DNA from: Grifola frondosa
Lineage: Eukaryota > Basidiomycota > Agaricomycetes > Polyporales > Grifolaceae
Assembly (NCBI GenBank): GCA_001683735.1
Contig: LUGG01000013.1
Location: 1,240,001-1,304,000 of the forward strand
DNA length: 64,000 bases
Direction of reading: 5' to 3'
Part shown: positions 24,871 through 38,234 of the stretch, piece by piece
Numbering within the stretch: position 1 is the first letter of the stretch
Layout of the letters: the number at the start of each line of letters is the position of its first letter
The notes under the pieces: model-generated
Told to the model about the DNA's origin: nothing
The model's input: only the letters and a program-made list of their open reading frames with translations
The model's database searches: none
Made by a program: the position numbers and the translations under genes

Positions 24871-27800
24871 TTAATCCCAGTCTATAGATATGCCGCCTGG
24901 TCCAGCACCTGCAATGCCAATACCCCCGCTCAGCTTCTCTGCGCAGCCACTTGAGCGCACGTTTGTCATCTTTGAGAACCGGCTCAAGCTTCCGGAGACA
25001 CTCTCTATTGTGGTCCTACATATGAAAAGAAACTTGATCAACATCGCGAGCGTTCGGATACCTTGCCGAGCACGCACCTTCAACCATTGTCGCTCTTCCT
25101 TCGAGAGCATGACCTCCTTGACCATCTTCGTCTGGATAGGCACGCAGGTAAGGCGCTCAAAACCAAGCCAGATGTCCCCATTAAACTGGCCCTTCGTCTG
25201 AAGCGGCGCATGTATCAGGAACGCCTCTCAGTAGGGAGCGTCAAGATATAGGCTCACCTGGACGCGCTTTACGGCAAGCGCAGACTCGATGCGCATGCCC
25301 CACTTGCCCTCATTGTCTGAGACATGTATATGAGCGACGATGACAAATCTGATATATGAAATACGGTACGCACAGAAACCGGGCTCGTTCGTGAGGACAT
25401 GGCCGGGAACGAAGGGAACATCTGAAGAGAAACTCTGGGGCCCCTCATGGACGTTCAAGAATGACCCAAATCCATGTCCAGTGCCATGCTGACGAACCGG
25501 TCAGTAACCATGTAGAGTTATAAAACCAGGATGACGCACCATGTAGTTCAAGCCATCTTTCCAGAGTGCTTTACGGGCCAACACATCCAGCTGGGCGCCG
25601 TTTGTCCCTTCAGGGAAAACTGCAGTGTCGATGGCAATCTATAGCATATCAAAGTCAAGCGAACGACAATCATCTAGTGCGGAAGTGCGAACGTACGTGT
25701 CCCTGAAGAACCCTTGTAAACGCCTCGCATTGCTCTGGAATGGGACGACCAAAATGAACCGTCCGAGTAGTGTCACAAGTACCGTCTCGGTACTGCCCAC
25801 CGGAGTCACTAGGGGTTAATATATCGGTGTTAATGGCGCATGCGATGCCTTGAGCAAATCACCCACTTTAGGTAGGGAGTATCGCGATCAATCATAGTCT
25901 CGTCGCTCTTACGAGGGACATAATGCGGGAGAGCTGTCGATGCATACTTTCTCAACGGCAACGACCAAAATGTCAAATATTGTGGACGCACCTGCGTTGG
26001 GCCCGCTCGCAGAGATATTCTCATAGGCGAGACCCATGTAATGCTTGTTCATGCGCCTGTATTCCGTCAAACGCCAGGCAGCTTCGTACTCTGTTATGTC
26101 ATAGCCCTCCGTCATCTTCTCCTCCAGCCATGCAAGCCACCTCACGTACGCTGCGCCGTCGCGCAAGTAGGCACGGCGCAGACCTTCAAGCTCAACATTG
26201 TTCTTAACGGCTTTCATATCGTCAACATAACTAGGAAGCACAGTGTAGCGGAAACTGGTTAACATGAGACAGATGGCATAAGATGTCTGTGGCGAGATAA
26301 TGACCTGCAATATGTCCACAATCAGCAGAGATGCAGGAATAGTTCAGACATGTAGCTTACATTGCCTTCGCCCCACTCCTTTCGGCGAAGGAAAGTCCAG
26401 AGATCATTGTAATCTCTCACGGAAACCCCGATCGACTGAAGATATTCATGTATCTCAAGGCCAACCTTGGCAGGCTCGATGAACAAGATAGCCTGCTCTA
26501 AGCCGATAAACAAATAAGAGTGGAATACGGGGTTGAATGGTATGTCATCTCCACGGAGATTGAGGATGTAGGCTGACGAGTAAAATAATTTGGTATGGAT
26601 CGCGCTGATTTGTAAAGCAACATACCAATTGAGGACAGCGAAGACAGTAGCGTGGCTACTTGCAATTGTGAAGGTTTCGGTTCCGTCGTCTTTGAGAACG
26701 ACGGAGAGGGGCGCTGCTGTTTGATCCAATCACGCAGAGGGTGGCCAGTTTCCGGCCCGCCTCCATGCCTGCGAACTCCAATGGCTGCACGAATATGGGC
26801 TCGCGCGAACGAGGAGGCTTTTCGCGCCAGATGAGATCGACAAGGTTCTGCGGCGGATAAAACAGCTTCGAATCTCTGTCACGTAATTTGTTGTTGAGAG
26901 CAGATGCCTTTTCATACGAGATTAGACGGGCATCGATCCCAATCTTCGAGTCCTTTGCGCGGTCCAAGAGCCAATCCACCCAATCCTTTGGGCCACCAAC
27001 GGCACCGCCTTCGACAAGGACCCAGTTGTTATCAAGCTGGTGACGAGCTTGAATCCAATAGCGAGAATCCGTGATGAGGTATGCGGAAGTCTTGGAGATA
27101 ATGGCTTGACCTGCGCTACCCGTGAATCTGTAAAGGAGTCAGTATGTTGTTAGTGCAACCTTACAGGTAAACGAACCCCGAAATCCACTCTCGTCGTTTG
27201 TCATTGATGGCGATATACTCAGAGCCATGTGCGTCTTCACTTGGAATAATGCTAAATGCCGATGTCAGCAGGAATACACTGTCAAAACACTGATCGACGC
27301 GCACTAATAGTCCAAACTATCTTTCTCCATCAACGCCCTCAGCGATTCCAAACGAGGACCGGAGTCAATCCTTTCTGGGATATGATCGACATCATTGCGT
27401 TTGCGTTCATATGCAGACCCTACTAGAGTACTGGAAGACTCCGACGGATATAAAGCGGGGCGTTTGAGAGCGACAGCAGACTTCCCACTCTTCCCACTGG
27501 CCTTGGTAGTGTTCGACTTGAACGTATTGGAACGGGATGGGTCTGCAGGTGGAAGGGGGTTGAGATATTCGGCAGACCTCCTGGAGGGATGAGAGCGTTG
27601 GGAGTGGGACGATCTCGAGTTGGCGGAATCATAAGAACGACCAGAATCATGAGAATGACCAGAGTTGTGAGAGAGACGAGGAGAGGTGTAAACGGGCAGA
27701 TTGGTGTTCTTCGACGAATGCGGCGAATTTTCCATCATAGCCTTCTCGCGCTCCTTCTCTTTCTCCCTCTTCCCGATCCCCCAACCATAGCCCCATTTCT

Positions 27801-28291
27801 TCGAGCCGTCATTGTTCTTGGCCGGTGTGGATACACTCCTAGTCGTATTCCCACGAAGGCGGAGGACAGGAACGCACCTCGCGAGCCTCATTGTGATAGG
27901 ACGAGACATCGAACTCCTCAGTCTCAGAGGAGAATGTGAGCTTCTCGGCGCGCGAGGTCAGTGTTGCTGTCGGAGAGTAAGAGCCTGAGCGCTCGAGGCG
28001 ATCAATGCTCGATCGTTCGTCGGAGTCAAACGACGCAGTCGTTGACTTCTCCGAGAAAGTAAGCCTACGCCGGGGTTTCTTGCCTCCAAAGAAAGGGAGA
28101 CAGAGAGGAGGGGCGGCGGGGCGGGGGAGGTGGAGCCATGGGTGTCGCAGCGTTGTGATGTTACAAAGCGCGCGACGGGTCCTGGAGAGAGGTAGGACAC
28201 TGCTGCACGCGAGGCGTTGGGAGCAGAGGACAGTCAGGACACACCTGGCACATCCCAGAAGCTCACGCTGCACGACTTCCCCATCAGGCAA
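24871..28291 (-). CDS. Xaa-Pro aminopeptidase (M24B, aminopeptidase P) with N-terminal extension
   Basis: Removes the N-terminal residue from peptides with proline in second position, using two metal ions. The joined exons give the creatinase-like N-terminal domains ([70 protein letters not shown]). The pita-bread catalytic domain carries the metal ligands in [16 protein letters not shown] (two Asp), [17 protein letters not shown] (His), TNEPGF (Glu) and MRIESALAV (Glu). It ends [10 protein letters not shown]. More than ten short introns. A 1- or 2-base indel near 26735-26743 shifts the frame between LAT and LRDWIKQQ. Ahead of the peptidase lies about 250 residues of Ser/Lys-rich sequence ([20 protein letters not shown] and [20 protein letters not shown]) not usual in the family. 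Its first exon and start (28291) are tentative. Confidence 0.9.
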
Positions 28292-31200
28292 CCTCCACCG
28301 GCCCTAAACCGGCTCACTTGCGCGTCACGATAACCACTGGTTATTCGTGGTTAGCATAGTTTTCGTGGTTATCGATGTTATTCTTGGTTATTCGTGGCCA
28401 TCCTCCGTTCCCATGCACGGCGTCGGGGCAGTCATTCGGCCATAATGATGCGGCATGTGCACCCGGATTCAAGATTAGCGTTTGCACGAACGCACAACCT
28501 GTAGGTCAGCTGCGATTCGCGTTAAGTAAGGAGGAACCACAGGAACGAGTTGATCAGCTGCATCTCGGCCATACAGAGCTGATTTACCATGATGGGCCGA
28601 AACCACGTCTGACTGCGGCAGCACCAGTCTGCGAGTATGGGAAAGTTCAGAAAGAAGGTTGGGAGGCAGACGCGCGGCAAACCTGCAAGAAAGCGCAAGC
28701 CAATGAGCAGGTCGCAGGGTGACTAGGGTCTGCATTCGCATATAAGGCATGGTACAAAGTGGTTTGTCGCAGGCATCCGAAGCGTCGAAGAGAACTCGAC
28801 GAGACAGAGACATGATGACAGACAGACAATGTCTTGCCTGGATTGAATGTCATCGACGTCGAGGAGATATGATTCCTAGCTTCCAAAAGAAAAATCGGAA
28901 TGAATACTACTTTTTTCGAGCACATGTCTCACTGATTGCGGGACGCACCTGGGCCGCACCAAGACAAGGGTAGCCTGGAACTTTCTGACGAAAAAATAGC
29001 TGCGATACGAAATCCATGCAAACGCGCTATCACAGTGTTCATTCGCAATCGGCGCATATCAGCAATGCAGCTCCAGCGACTCCGTATTGCGTAGAGAAGT
29101 CAATCACGGAAGTGATGGTATTGTTTTATACCAATAAGCGCGAAGAATGAGTGGGACCATGTTGCTGCACGGATAAAATAGATACTCAATGGATGATATT
29201 CCAAATAAGACGGTCGGCCGATACTCAAAAGAAGTTCGATTGCAGCCCGAGGGAATTCAGAAATACAAATCAGGTGGTGTGGATCCCCAATCGGCTATGC
29301 ATTCATTGACAATAGCTCGGACCTTGGAGTAGCAAGGACACTGCGACCCCTTCTGCAACGCGCATCTGTGTATGCAATTAATGATCACTTATGAGAGGCT
29401 TGATGAGCAGACAATATAATCGCAGCTGTCACATCCGATGATCTAAACAACGGGAAGCTCACCAACAGTATTCTGCGCAAGATACCGTCGAATACAGCCG
29501 ATGTACAATGATCTCTGCCACCGGGAGGAAATATGATTGGATATGGTCCTAATCGACGCACATACACGCAATGATGCCGACTGAGACAGCTCAACGCGCA
29601 TAATATAGAGAAAATAAATTCCACGTACGTGCTTGAACGGTACTCCACGGGCGGTAGCGGCGAATTACATGGATCTGCACCATGGATTGGGCAGAAGCCT
29701 TGCAGTCTCGAAGAAACATGCCCTGGGTGCCGGTGATCGACCAGGCGCAAATTGCTAGTAGCCCATTTAATCTAAGAAATCGAGGAGTGTGTTCACCGCA
29801 AAGCCTGGTCAAAATGTGTACAATTGTACTTACACGAGCAAATGTAGTGGTCTATTGCGGTAGTCAGTAACCACTCCAGTACGCATCCAAACTGTAGCGT
29901 GATTTAATCCAGCGCCATGCGAGTGTCATCTCTCAAAGATGCTGTGTATGGGTTCGATACTCTTGCGATACTCTAGGTGACGAGCGCAGACATGACGGGA
30001 GCGGAGCGTCATCCGAGGCACCAAGTACCGACGCGTCGGTCACGCATCACGTGCAGAACCGCCCTGTGACAGTGACTCGCTCAATGTCCGGCACTGCGAC
30101 GTTAGCACGTTCCATGATGCGATGGTTATGATATGTAGCGTTGCTGTACATAGCTCGGATACCTGTAATAGGTTGCAATAATACCGGTACGTTATATTGT
30201 TCTAGAAAATCATATGTTCCACCGAGAATCTTCACATCACGTTCTACACATCAGATTGCACTCGACTGCCAGTGTTGACGCAAATCCATACTAGATCGTT
30301 ATTATAACGAGTTTCTCCCACGATCGCTGTGATAAAGTACAGCATTTGTCACAGAACGGGATCGTCGAAGATCCATGTGAAAAGCTCTACACATATTTCA
30401 TTGATTCCTTCGATTTCGTATTGGGATCTGGCATTTCGTGTAGGAGATACCTCGGGCGAGTAACCTCTTTTCAACTTCTCATCACACATCGCGTTTAACA
30501 CCTGGTGTCTGCAGCATGCAATGCAGGATGCAAGGTTGGCTTGCGTAGAAGAATCAATTGCTAATATCGGGACAGCCCGTCCTCTGGTCTTCGCCGGTCG
30601 GCTTCGAGTTCGATGATGCTACTCTCACCAAAATCTATCAAGTTCTCCTCGAATATGATCCTAACATATAGAACGTATCTCTATAACCAGTCATTTGTGG
30701 GAATATCGGAATTGGCTCTGCTGCATGCCGGTGGGAGCAATCCTAGACACTCCCAGCAGGAACGAGTAAGTAGCGCCCCTTGCGCACGCAACTGTACACG
30801 CTATATCGTTTCATCTCCTGATGAATCCGGCTGCTCCACAGCTTCATCCGTCCATGGGATACTTGCGCTGATCATTCAATTGTAGGAGAAACATCGGACA
30901 GGCTCTAGCACCCACTGTCGCCCCTCCTTAGCCATGGCTGGCATCCTACTGAATGCTTACTTGCGTTCGGAGCGTAATTTCGCCAAGCGTCGGGACCGGG
31001 GAATATATGCGATACTGCGTCTCGAGCAAGGAAGTTGCCCCGCACTACCATGTCGTTCGAGGAAGCTTCGAACTCGTCAAACTCCGCCCTTTCGTCACTA
31101 TGTCTGCCTTCTTCGCCATCCTAGTGACATTTCGGGAAACAGCCGTGTATGATCCCGCTGAAGGGCCGTCGTATCCGCTCCCTATCTTTACGGCTTGAAT

Positions 31201-31446
31201 AGAGCGTTCGACCGCCGGCGAAACACACCAGTCATCTTCTTGCGACATTCCTCCGCTACACTTCGCGAACCGCGGGCTCTGTTTACAACCTCATGTCTGT
31301 CGTCTCATAAAATGGCACTGCCCCGGCATGCATCCCGCTATTCCTTCGCCTCTCCCGCAGCCCACCGTTCCGTCTCTTCCTCCACCAGCACTAGCACTTC
31401 CACTGTAACCCGAAGATCCCCCCTTTATTGCTCCTTCCTGGAAGCT
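28292..31446. other. Long gap without supported genes
   Basis: About 3.1 kb. A small cluster of near-identical phrases (ggttattcgtgg and variants) lies at 28,335-28,400. One plus-strand frame at 30953-31198 (VSSKEVAPHYHVVRGSFELV, 81 aa) is the least random-looking but has no recognisable family. Nothing else supported. Confidence 0.45.
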
Positions 31447-34435
31447 ATGGGCGGACCCGCTGCTATCGCTATAGGAGGAAGCCAGGCATATGCGCACCTC
31501 ATTGATCAATCGAGGCCATGGTGGAAGAACACGCGGATCTTGAAGCTCAATTGCTGCATTGCATTATTGTAAGTGTAGTAAAGTCCGACACGCGAAGATG
31601 ATACTGATCATCGTCTTCAGGCTAATTACTTCGACTACTAATGGTTATGACGGTACGTTTCCTCAATAAAGAACCCATAAAATCGTCATTGATACTCTCT
31701 TTCAGGCAGTATGATGAGTGCGTAATGGCAAAATTCCCTTCGCCTAGTTTTGACACAAGCCGAATAGACGGCTTGCAGTCACTGCGTCAGTGGAATGATG
31801 CATTCAATCATCCTACTGGGGGCATGGTAAGGGATACTCACTGATTATACATTTGCCATCGCCTCACGTATGCCTCAGCTCGGTTTGCTTAACGCGATTC
31901 AGGTGAGAAGAACGGACAGTTCGTGGTGCCGTTCACTGCTTTAGCTTACTCTATCCTGCGCATGCGCTGTAGAACATCGGTTGCCTTGCCGCATACCCAT
32001 TCTCGCCATACGTATCCGATGGTCTTGGCCGACGTGTCGCTGTCGCTGTCGGCGCTTCTATAATGTGCGTAGCGACAATTATACAGACAGCATCTCATTC
32101 TGTAGGAATGTTCATCGGTGCTCGGTATGTGCTTATCTCAGCATTGTTTTGCACCGCTATCTTCATTCGTCGATGTTATCTATCCGTAGGTTTTTGATTG
32201 GGTTTGGACTGACATTCGCTGCATCTGCGGCACCGGTGCTCATCACCGAAGTTGCTTATCCAACCCAGCGAGCGCCTGCAACGTCTCTTTATAATACACT
32301 TTGGTGCGTCCGAACTTCTTCATTCCGCATAACAATCTCTTTCTGATGGAATATATCATTACAACACAGGTTTTTGGGGAGCATCACGTAAGTAGCGATT
32401 TATCCTCGAACAAACATTGTTTCTAAGACACTGCGGGATATCAAGTGCGGCTTGGACTGTACGTTGACAATGCGTTGTTTCATTCATTTTTGATAGGCAA
32501 CTAATTACGTGGCGCAGACGTTCGGCACTTTCAATGTTCCTACCAGCTGGTCTTGGAGAATCCCTTCCGCAATACAAGCTCTTCCATCGGTGTTGCAAGT
32601 GTGTCTGGTTTGGTTCATCCCAGAGTCGCCGCGTTGGTTGTGTTCTAAGGGAAGGTACATATCTTAACCTCATGAAGAAGCTCGCACACTGACTGTAGCA
32701 TCAACAGGAGGAGGAGGCTCTCAGAACGTTGGCCTACTATCACGCGAACGGCAACCGGTGAGACCGTCAGCCGCATCCGCCGGTGACATGATTTATCCGC
32801 CAATTATTAGTGAAGATCCTCTTGTGGAGTATGAGTTCGAGGAAATCAGAGCGGCCATCAAGTTCGATCGAGAGGTTGCTGCGAACGTTGGATGGCTGAG
32901 CCTTATCAAGACTCCTGGAAACAGGAAGCGGCTCAGAATCATGATCGCGATTGCGATTTTCTCTCAGTGGTCGGGAAATAATCTGATGTAAGCGCATTTT
33001 GCCAATCTTTGTCAAATAGATGCTCATTTTGTATGCAGTTCGTATTGTAAGTCATCGACCAGGGCGTTTACACTACCTCACAATTGAAGTGCTTTCACAC
33101 AGATATGAACAAGATTTTTACCGCTATTGGCAGTGAGTTATGTTATCTTGAATATATAGGCTTGCGGTTTGATACGTTTTTAGTCGTCGATGGCACGACG
33201 CAATTGTTGATCGTAAGTCACACCGTGTGAGGATATGCTTCCCCCTGAACATTTTGTCAGAATGGGATTCTCAACATCTACAATTTTATCATCGCGATCG
33301 TCGCGGGTCTGCTCTGTGACCGAATCGGAAGGCGACCGTTATTCATCATTTCCACCATTGGTAAGTACTGATATCGTGGAATGTGCGTTGAATTTTTAAC
33401 GATGATGCGCTTTGCAGGAATGTTCGTCTTTTGGACGCTTCAAACTGTTTGCTTCGCGCTGTACTCCGAACGAGGAAACATTGCCGCCGCGCACACATTC
33501 ATAGCGATGATCTGTGAGTCGATATACGTAACTACGCTCGTCGCACATGAACTAATAGTTACCGGTCGCTCATGGAAGTCCTGTTCTACTCTTTTTGTAA
33601 GTGATGCCTTAAATCACTCGCCTCATTCGTTGTCTCATGCATGCCTTATAGACGACGTACGTTAAAATCCTGATAGGATAGAAATGGAGCTGAATAGCTC
33701 TCCTATAGATTGCATTCACCCCCTTGATTGTGTCGTGAGTATTCCACGTCGTTCTATTAGCTTGCATGCTCTTATGAGTTTTGCGTGCCAAGTTATACTG
33801 TTGAAATTCTGCCTTTCGCTCTTAGAGCCAAGGGTTTCACGGTGTTCAACTTTGCGTTGACGTTGTCTCTTATCTTCAATCAGTAAGTATCGTTTTGTGC
33901 GGCCCCTGTCCTTCCGTTTATATCCGTGATTGTGCCGCAGATACATCAATCCGATCGCATTACAGGCGTAAGTTCTTTCATTAGTGTGTTTGCTAAGTCT
34001 CCGACATCTGACGATGTCCATAGCCTTGGATGGAAGTATTATGTGAGTCGCGAAAGCTGCCTCAAGTTCATGGAGAAAACTGAACGACGTTAAAATTAGA
34101 TCGTCTACGTCTGCTGGTTGGCATTCGAAATCATTTTCATATGGTGCTTTCTCGTCGAGACAAAGAATGTGAGCCGCGTCCATTTGTCAATTTCGTCTGT
34201 GTTTGACATCATTTTCAGAGGACATTGGAAGAAACCGCAGCGTAAGTGATTATTTACGAGATTCAAGACAAGACTAATTCTGGTTTCTCACGTCAGGCTA
34301 TTCGATGGCGAAGACACCGCAGCGCAGCTGGCTCAGCAAGCCGCAGTGCATGCGGGTGTCCCTCCGATTACTGATCAGCAGTCCGACAGGGAAAAAGCGT
34401 CGTCCGAGAATATCATAGAGGAAGTCAAGTTGTGA
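31447..34435 (+). CDS. MFS sugar porter (hexose/lactose-permease-like transporter)
   Basis: A 12-helix proton/sugar symporter of the plasma membrane, sugar porter family. The coding sequence is split by about 17 short introns and all joins checked keep phase. Signature segments are STTNGYDGSMMNGLQSLRQW (helix 1), SDGLGRRVAVAVGAS (first GRR loop), FLIGFGLTFAASAAPVLITE, the PESPRW motif, IFSQWSGNNLMSYYMNKIF, LLCDRIGRRPLFI (second GRR loop), EILPFALRAKGF and VETKNRTLEETAALFDG. The C-terminal tail is hydrophilic (DREKASSENIIEEVKL). Start set at MGGPAAIAIGGSQAYAHLID because relatives begin close to this point. An in-frame ATG 135 bases upstream (31312) would add a Ser/Thr-rich leader and cannot be excluded. 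Substrate cannot be told from sequence. Confidence 0.9.
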
Positions 34436-34826
34436 ATATACAGGTGTGGTAGATTGTTGCACTATATGGGACCGTCAAGGTTCTCCGAACGCTGTATCAG
34501 TATTCTTAGCACTGTCCTGTTTCGTCTTCTTGGTTGGGCACACATTTGTACTGCCAAATTCAAAGCTCGAGCTGTTTCATTTTTTTTGGACCTTCGAACG
34601 TACGGGCGTAATGGCGCATGTTTGGCGAACTCAACTTAAGAAAAACAACCATCGCGTCCAAGTGTGAAACGCGTACTTACGATTCTGAGTGACGCGCTCA
34701 CCTGACTGGCAGTTATATTTGGTGATATTTGGTCTCAGCGGCACTGCTGGACTTCGTGCAAGTCAAGCTCTTGGAAGAAACCCGTTGGCGTCCTGTATAC
34801 CGACACGCTCCCTTGGCATTCTCAAT

Positions 34827-36061
34827 ATGTCGCCCACTACCAATGTCAAAGGCAGCGACTCGGGTACAGCTCGTATCCTGGGCTCCGGGACTTCAGGTGA
34901 GCGACAACCAACTTGCAATTGCTGAAGACACTCAAGGTTGGGTGACTCGGCAGGTGTTGCTGAGCTGCTCGTCTTCCACCCTGTGGACACGATTGCTAAG
35001 CGACTCATGAGCAACAAGTCCAAGGTGCGTACATTATACCTCATGTTTTGCATGTGTTCACGACATCATGTGCTACAGGTCTCCTTCTCGACCCTCTCTC
35101 CCATAATCTTCAAGGAATATGCGGCCGCACCTCTTGGCAAGAAGCTGCTTTCGCTTTTCCCAGGTCTCGGCTATGCCGCGGGGTACAAGGTCACACAGCG
35201 GATATACAAGTATGGTGGACAGCCTTGGTTCAACGACATCCTCGGAAGGCATTATAAAACGAATTTTACGAACGTGTTCGGCGAGAGGAAAGGGAAGATG
35301 ATGATGCAGGCAGCTGCTGGGAGGTGCGTTTTTCGTTTCTTTATTATGACATTTTGATTGCTGATGATATGATGCAGTCTGACGGGCATAGGCGAAGTCG
35401 TGCGTATAAGGCGTGTATAGATATATCCCCGAAGTACTAAATATTGCCCATTTGTAGGTTCTTCTTCCATTGGATGCTCTCAAAATTAAGCGTCAGGTGA
35501 ACCCTGAGGCGTTTCGGGGCCGAGGAGTCGTTCGCATTTTCCTGGAGGAAGGGTCGACTCTTTACCGCGGTTGGGGCTGGACAATGGCTCGCAATGCCCC
35601 TGGAAGTTTTGCTGTATGTATTCCCTTCTATTGCGGACTTAACCAGCCTTATAAAGATGGGCGACGCAGCTCTTCGGTGCATCTGCTATGACGAAAGATT
35701 ATCTCTTCGGCATCACCGACTACTCAAAGGCGACGTGGTGGCAAAATTTTGTGGCTTCCGTTGCCGGCGCTGTTGCTTCCATTACTATCGCTGCCCCATT
35801 AGACACAATCAAGACTCGCATTCAGAATGCAAATTTCGAGCACAAGATCAGCGGCTTCACGGTTGTGCGGGATTTGATCAAGCATGAAGGTGCGACTGCG
35901 CTCTTCAAGGGCTTGACGCCTAAGGTCTGTTCTCGACATCCTGCGTCATCGTGATGTGCTGAAGTTAATCTATCTCGCAGATTCTCGTCGTGGGTCCGAA
36001 GCTCGTGTTCAGTTATACCTTGGCGCAGTCACTCATTCCATGGTTCTCAAAATATGTCTGA
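34827..36061 (+). CDS. GGC1: Mitochondrial GTP/GDP carrier
   Basis: Exchanges GTP for GDP across the inner mitochondrial membrane, feeding mitochondrial protein synthesis and iron homeostasis in yeast. The start ATG opens SPTTNVKGSD. Exon 1 ends at 34896 and exon 2 is 34954-35024, in phase. Three mitochondrial-carrier repeats are seen through their PxD/E signatures: VFHPVDTIAKRLMSN, LLPLDALKIKRQVNPEAF and IAAPLDTIKTRIQNANF. The middle segments LFPGLGYAAGYKVTQRIYKY, GGQPWFNDILGRHYK, LYRGWGWTMARNAPGSFALF and LFKGLTPK match the GGC1 subfamily closely. It ends AQSLIPWFSKYV. No frame break. The sugar porter ends 391 bases upstream on the same strand; no functional link implied. Confidence 0.94.
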
Positions 36062-37973
36062 GAGTCTAGGCGATGCGTGCATTCTTGCATAATAGAATCT
36101 TCTACCATACACTGAAGTTGTGACTATCTTCGCACAGGTTCTCGCCTCTGCACAGAAAAGTACTATTTGTTATCTTTCGTCGCACACTCCGCTCCCTCAT
36201 CTAAATACATAATATATACGATCCAGGAATAGAATCCCTGCTTGGCTAGTTTCTAGCATTGTGCACCATCTCGCTCATAAACATAAGCAGGTGAATGACT
36301 AACGATTCTGCTCCAAGACACCATTCTTCATCCTTGTCCAGGTTCCAGTCTCATTGTCGCTCAGCTGGATGATCGATCCCAGGCTCCTCCAATCCCTCAA
36401 AATCCGTGGAGTCTAGGTCCATAATCATATCTTCGTATGTTCTATCTTTACTCTATATTGTCAAACATCTGAGCTCTGCCAATACTCCGCATCGTTATCC
36501 CTTGGCATCTTGCCAATTGTGCACATCCTCTACTCTGTTTCCTATCCTCCGTTTGACAAATACAGCTGGCGATGCCATCGTCGGCGGTCAATTTGGTCTT
36601 TCCATCGGTGCTTCCTCAGGGATGCATCACGTCCGAACGCTCACATCTGTGGACCGTTAGAGATAAAAAGACAAGCGTCCAGATCACGCGTACCTCGGAC
36701 AGTCCCCGCTGTCGCCACACTCTGGCCTCGCATAACGAAGACTGCAAACAATTGGCCGAACAATATGTGGGCTCCAAGCGCGATGCTATGGAACAGATTT
36801 CCCTGTTCTGAAGGCCTTGACGACAGAGAAGTCAAAAAACATCAATAATGCATTTGCAGTTGAAGCGCAGCAAGGCTCGCTTCGGCATTGGTAAGTTCCT
36901 CATTGTGTTGAGTTCATTCCGACCTTAGACGCCGTTTTCGCACCGACATTGATGTGCCTGCACCCATCGTCTCTGCCTTTCACTTTCTGTCTCCACCTTT
37001 CCCACTGCCAAGGATCTTATTGTCGCCACGGCCTTCGACAAGTTCTACATTTGTTCTTCTCTAGACTGATTTTTTCACCTGCCTGGCGCCATGCACTAAT
37101 GACGCATCATAACGTTTCTGTGAGCCATGAGAGCGTTTGCTCCATGGATAGTCATTCGACGCTGAATAATACGATGGAGGCTGTCGCGGGTTGCAACGCT
37201 GTCATCCTAGGATTGTGGGAGGCCATATTTATTAGAGCTATATTGCGGCAATGGGATAAACCAATGGAGGACTCCGCAGGCTTGTGAGTTTTCACCATTT
37301 CGATGCACCTAGCCTAACGACGTTAACAGGTTATCTACATCAGTAAGCGTCGCGAACTTCTCAGTGCGCGGGGACTTTACTGATGCGCCTGTTTTTCATG
37401 TTTAGCGTTGAGCTTGGCTACGATACTTGGGCGATGCCAAAGGGACCTCGTGTTGATGTCGTGCTTCGACGAACTTCTTAGACAACCATTGCATTGGTAA
37501 GATGCAGGCGAGCGGAAGTCAACAGGGCAATGAAAAGTGCAAGAATATCTCGATCTCTAACGTCACAATAGAATTTCGTCTTCATACCCCGAGGATGATC
37601 CCGCGCGAGTTCGGTATTGATGGACAAGTACAATTTTCAGAAGGAGGTTAAAAATGACAGGTATATAGTAACTATGATGAAAGCCCCGCCTTATGCAACC
37701 TCTGGGTCTGAATAGATGACCGTGAACGACAACATTCGGCATGATTGCTAAAAAGACTTCATATATTAACATAAAGCCAGCCTCGTGGTACGTCTTGACC
37801 ACAAATGCGCTACAGACATCTTTATCAGCGTCCGACTAACAAATGCATTCAAAAACTTGATGATTCCCTGACGCTGAACCGATAATGTCACAACATGCCG
37901 CATATACTGGAAATTGAATTCTAACACTATGCTTCTCGCCCGCCACGGGCGGCGGGCAACTGGCCGGGGTCCT
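36062..37973. other. Gap without supported genes at the edge of the housekeeping block
   Basis: About 1.9 kb. Short frames such as GGQFGLSIGASSGMHHVRTL (36406-36660) have no recognisable family or consistent splice sites; possibly the remains of a dead gene. Confidence 0.45.
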
Positions 37974-38046
37974 CATCACCCTATTAGGGCCATTTTCCCA
38001 GGACCCCAGATACCAATGCCAGGCAAACTCTCGGGTGGCAATGGCA
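37974..38046. repeat. Direct repeat, copy 1 (73 bases)
   Basis: Begins catcaccctattagggcc and ends gggtggcaatggc. It recurs at 38162-38234 with a single difference (ccaatgcc versus ccagtgcc), 188 bases apart. Non-coding. Confidence 0.85.
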
Positions 38047-38161
38047 GGCCGTTTGCTCTAACCTAACTTAACCCAAGTTGGAGGACCCTCCCCCCCCCCC
38101 CCCACACATGCACACATGTGTATAATGTACATAAGTGTATGTCACATGGGTAGACATCAAG

Positions 38162-38234
38162 CATCACCCTATTAGGGCCATTTTCCCAGGACCCCAGATA
38201 CCAGTGCCAGGCAAACTCTCGGGTGGCAATGGCT
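38162..38234. repeat. Direct repeat, copy 2 (73 bases)
   Basis: Near-identical partner of 37974-38046. Its 3' end runs into the longer tandem duplication that starts at about 38215. Confidence 0.85.

Noticed and set aside
36406..36848. Small gene between GGC1 and the repeat block
   Set aside because: Three overlapping frames of 64-112 codons without family signal, splice sites or composition support.
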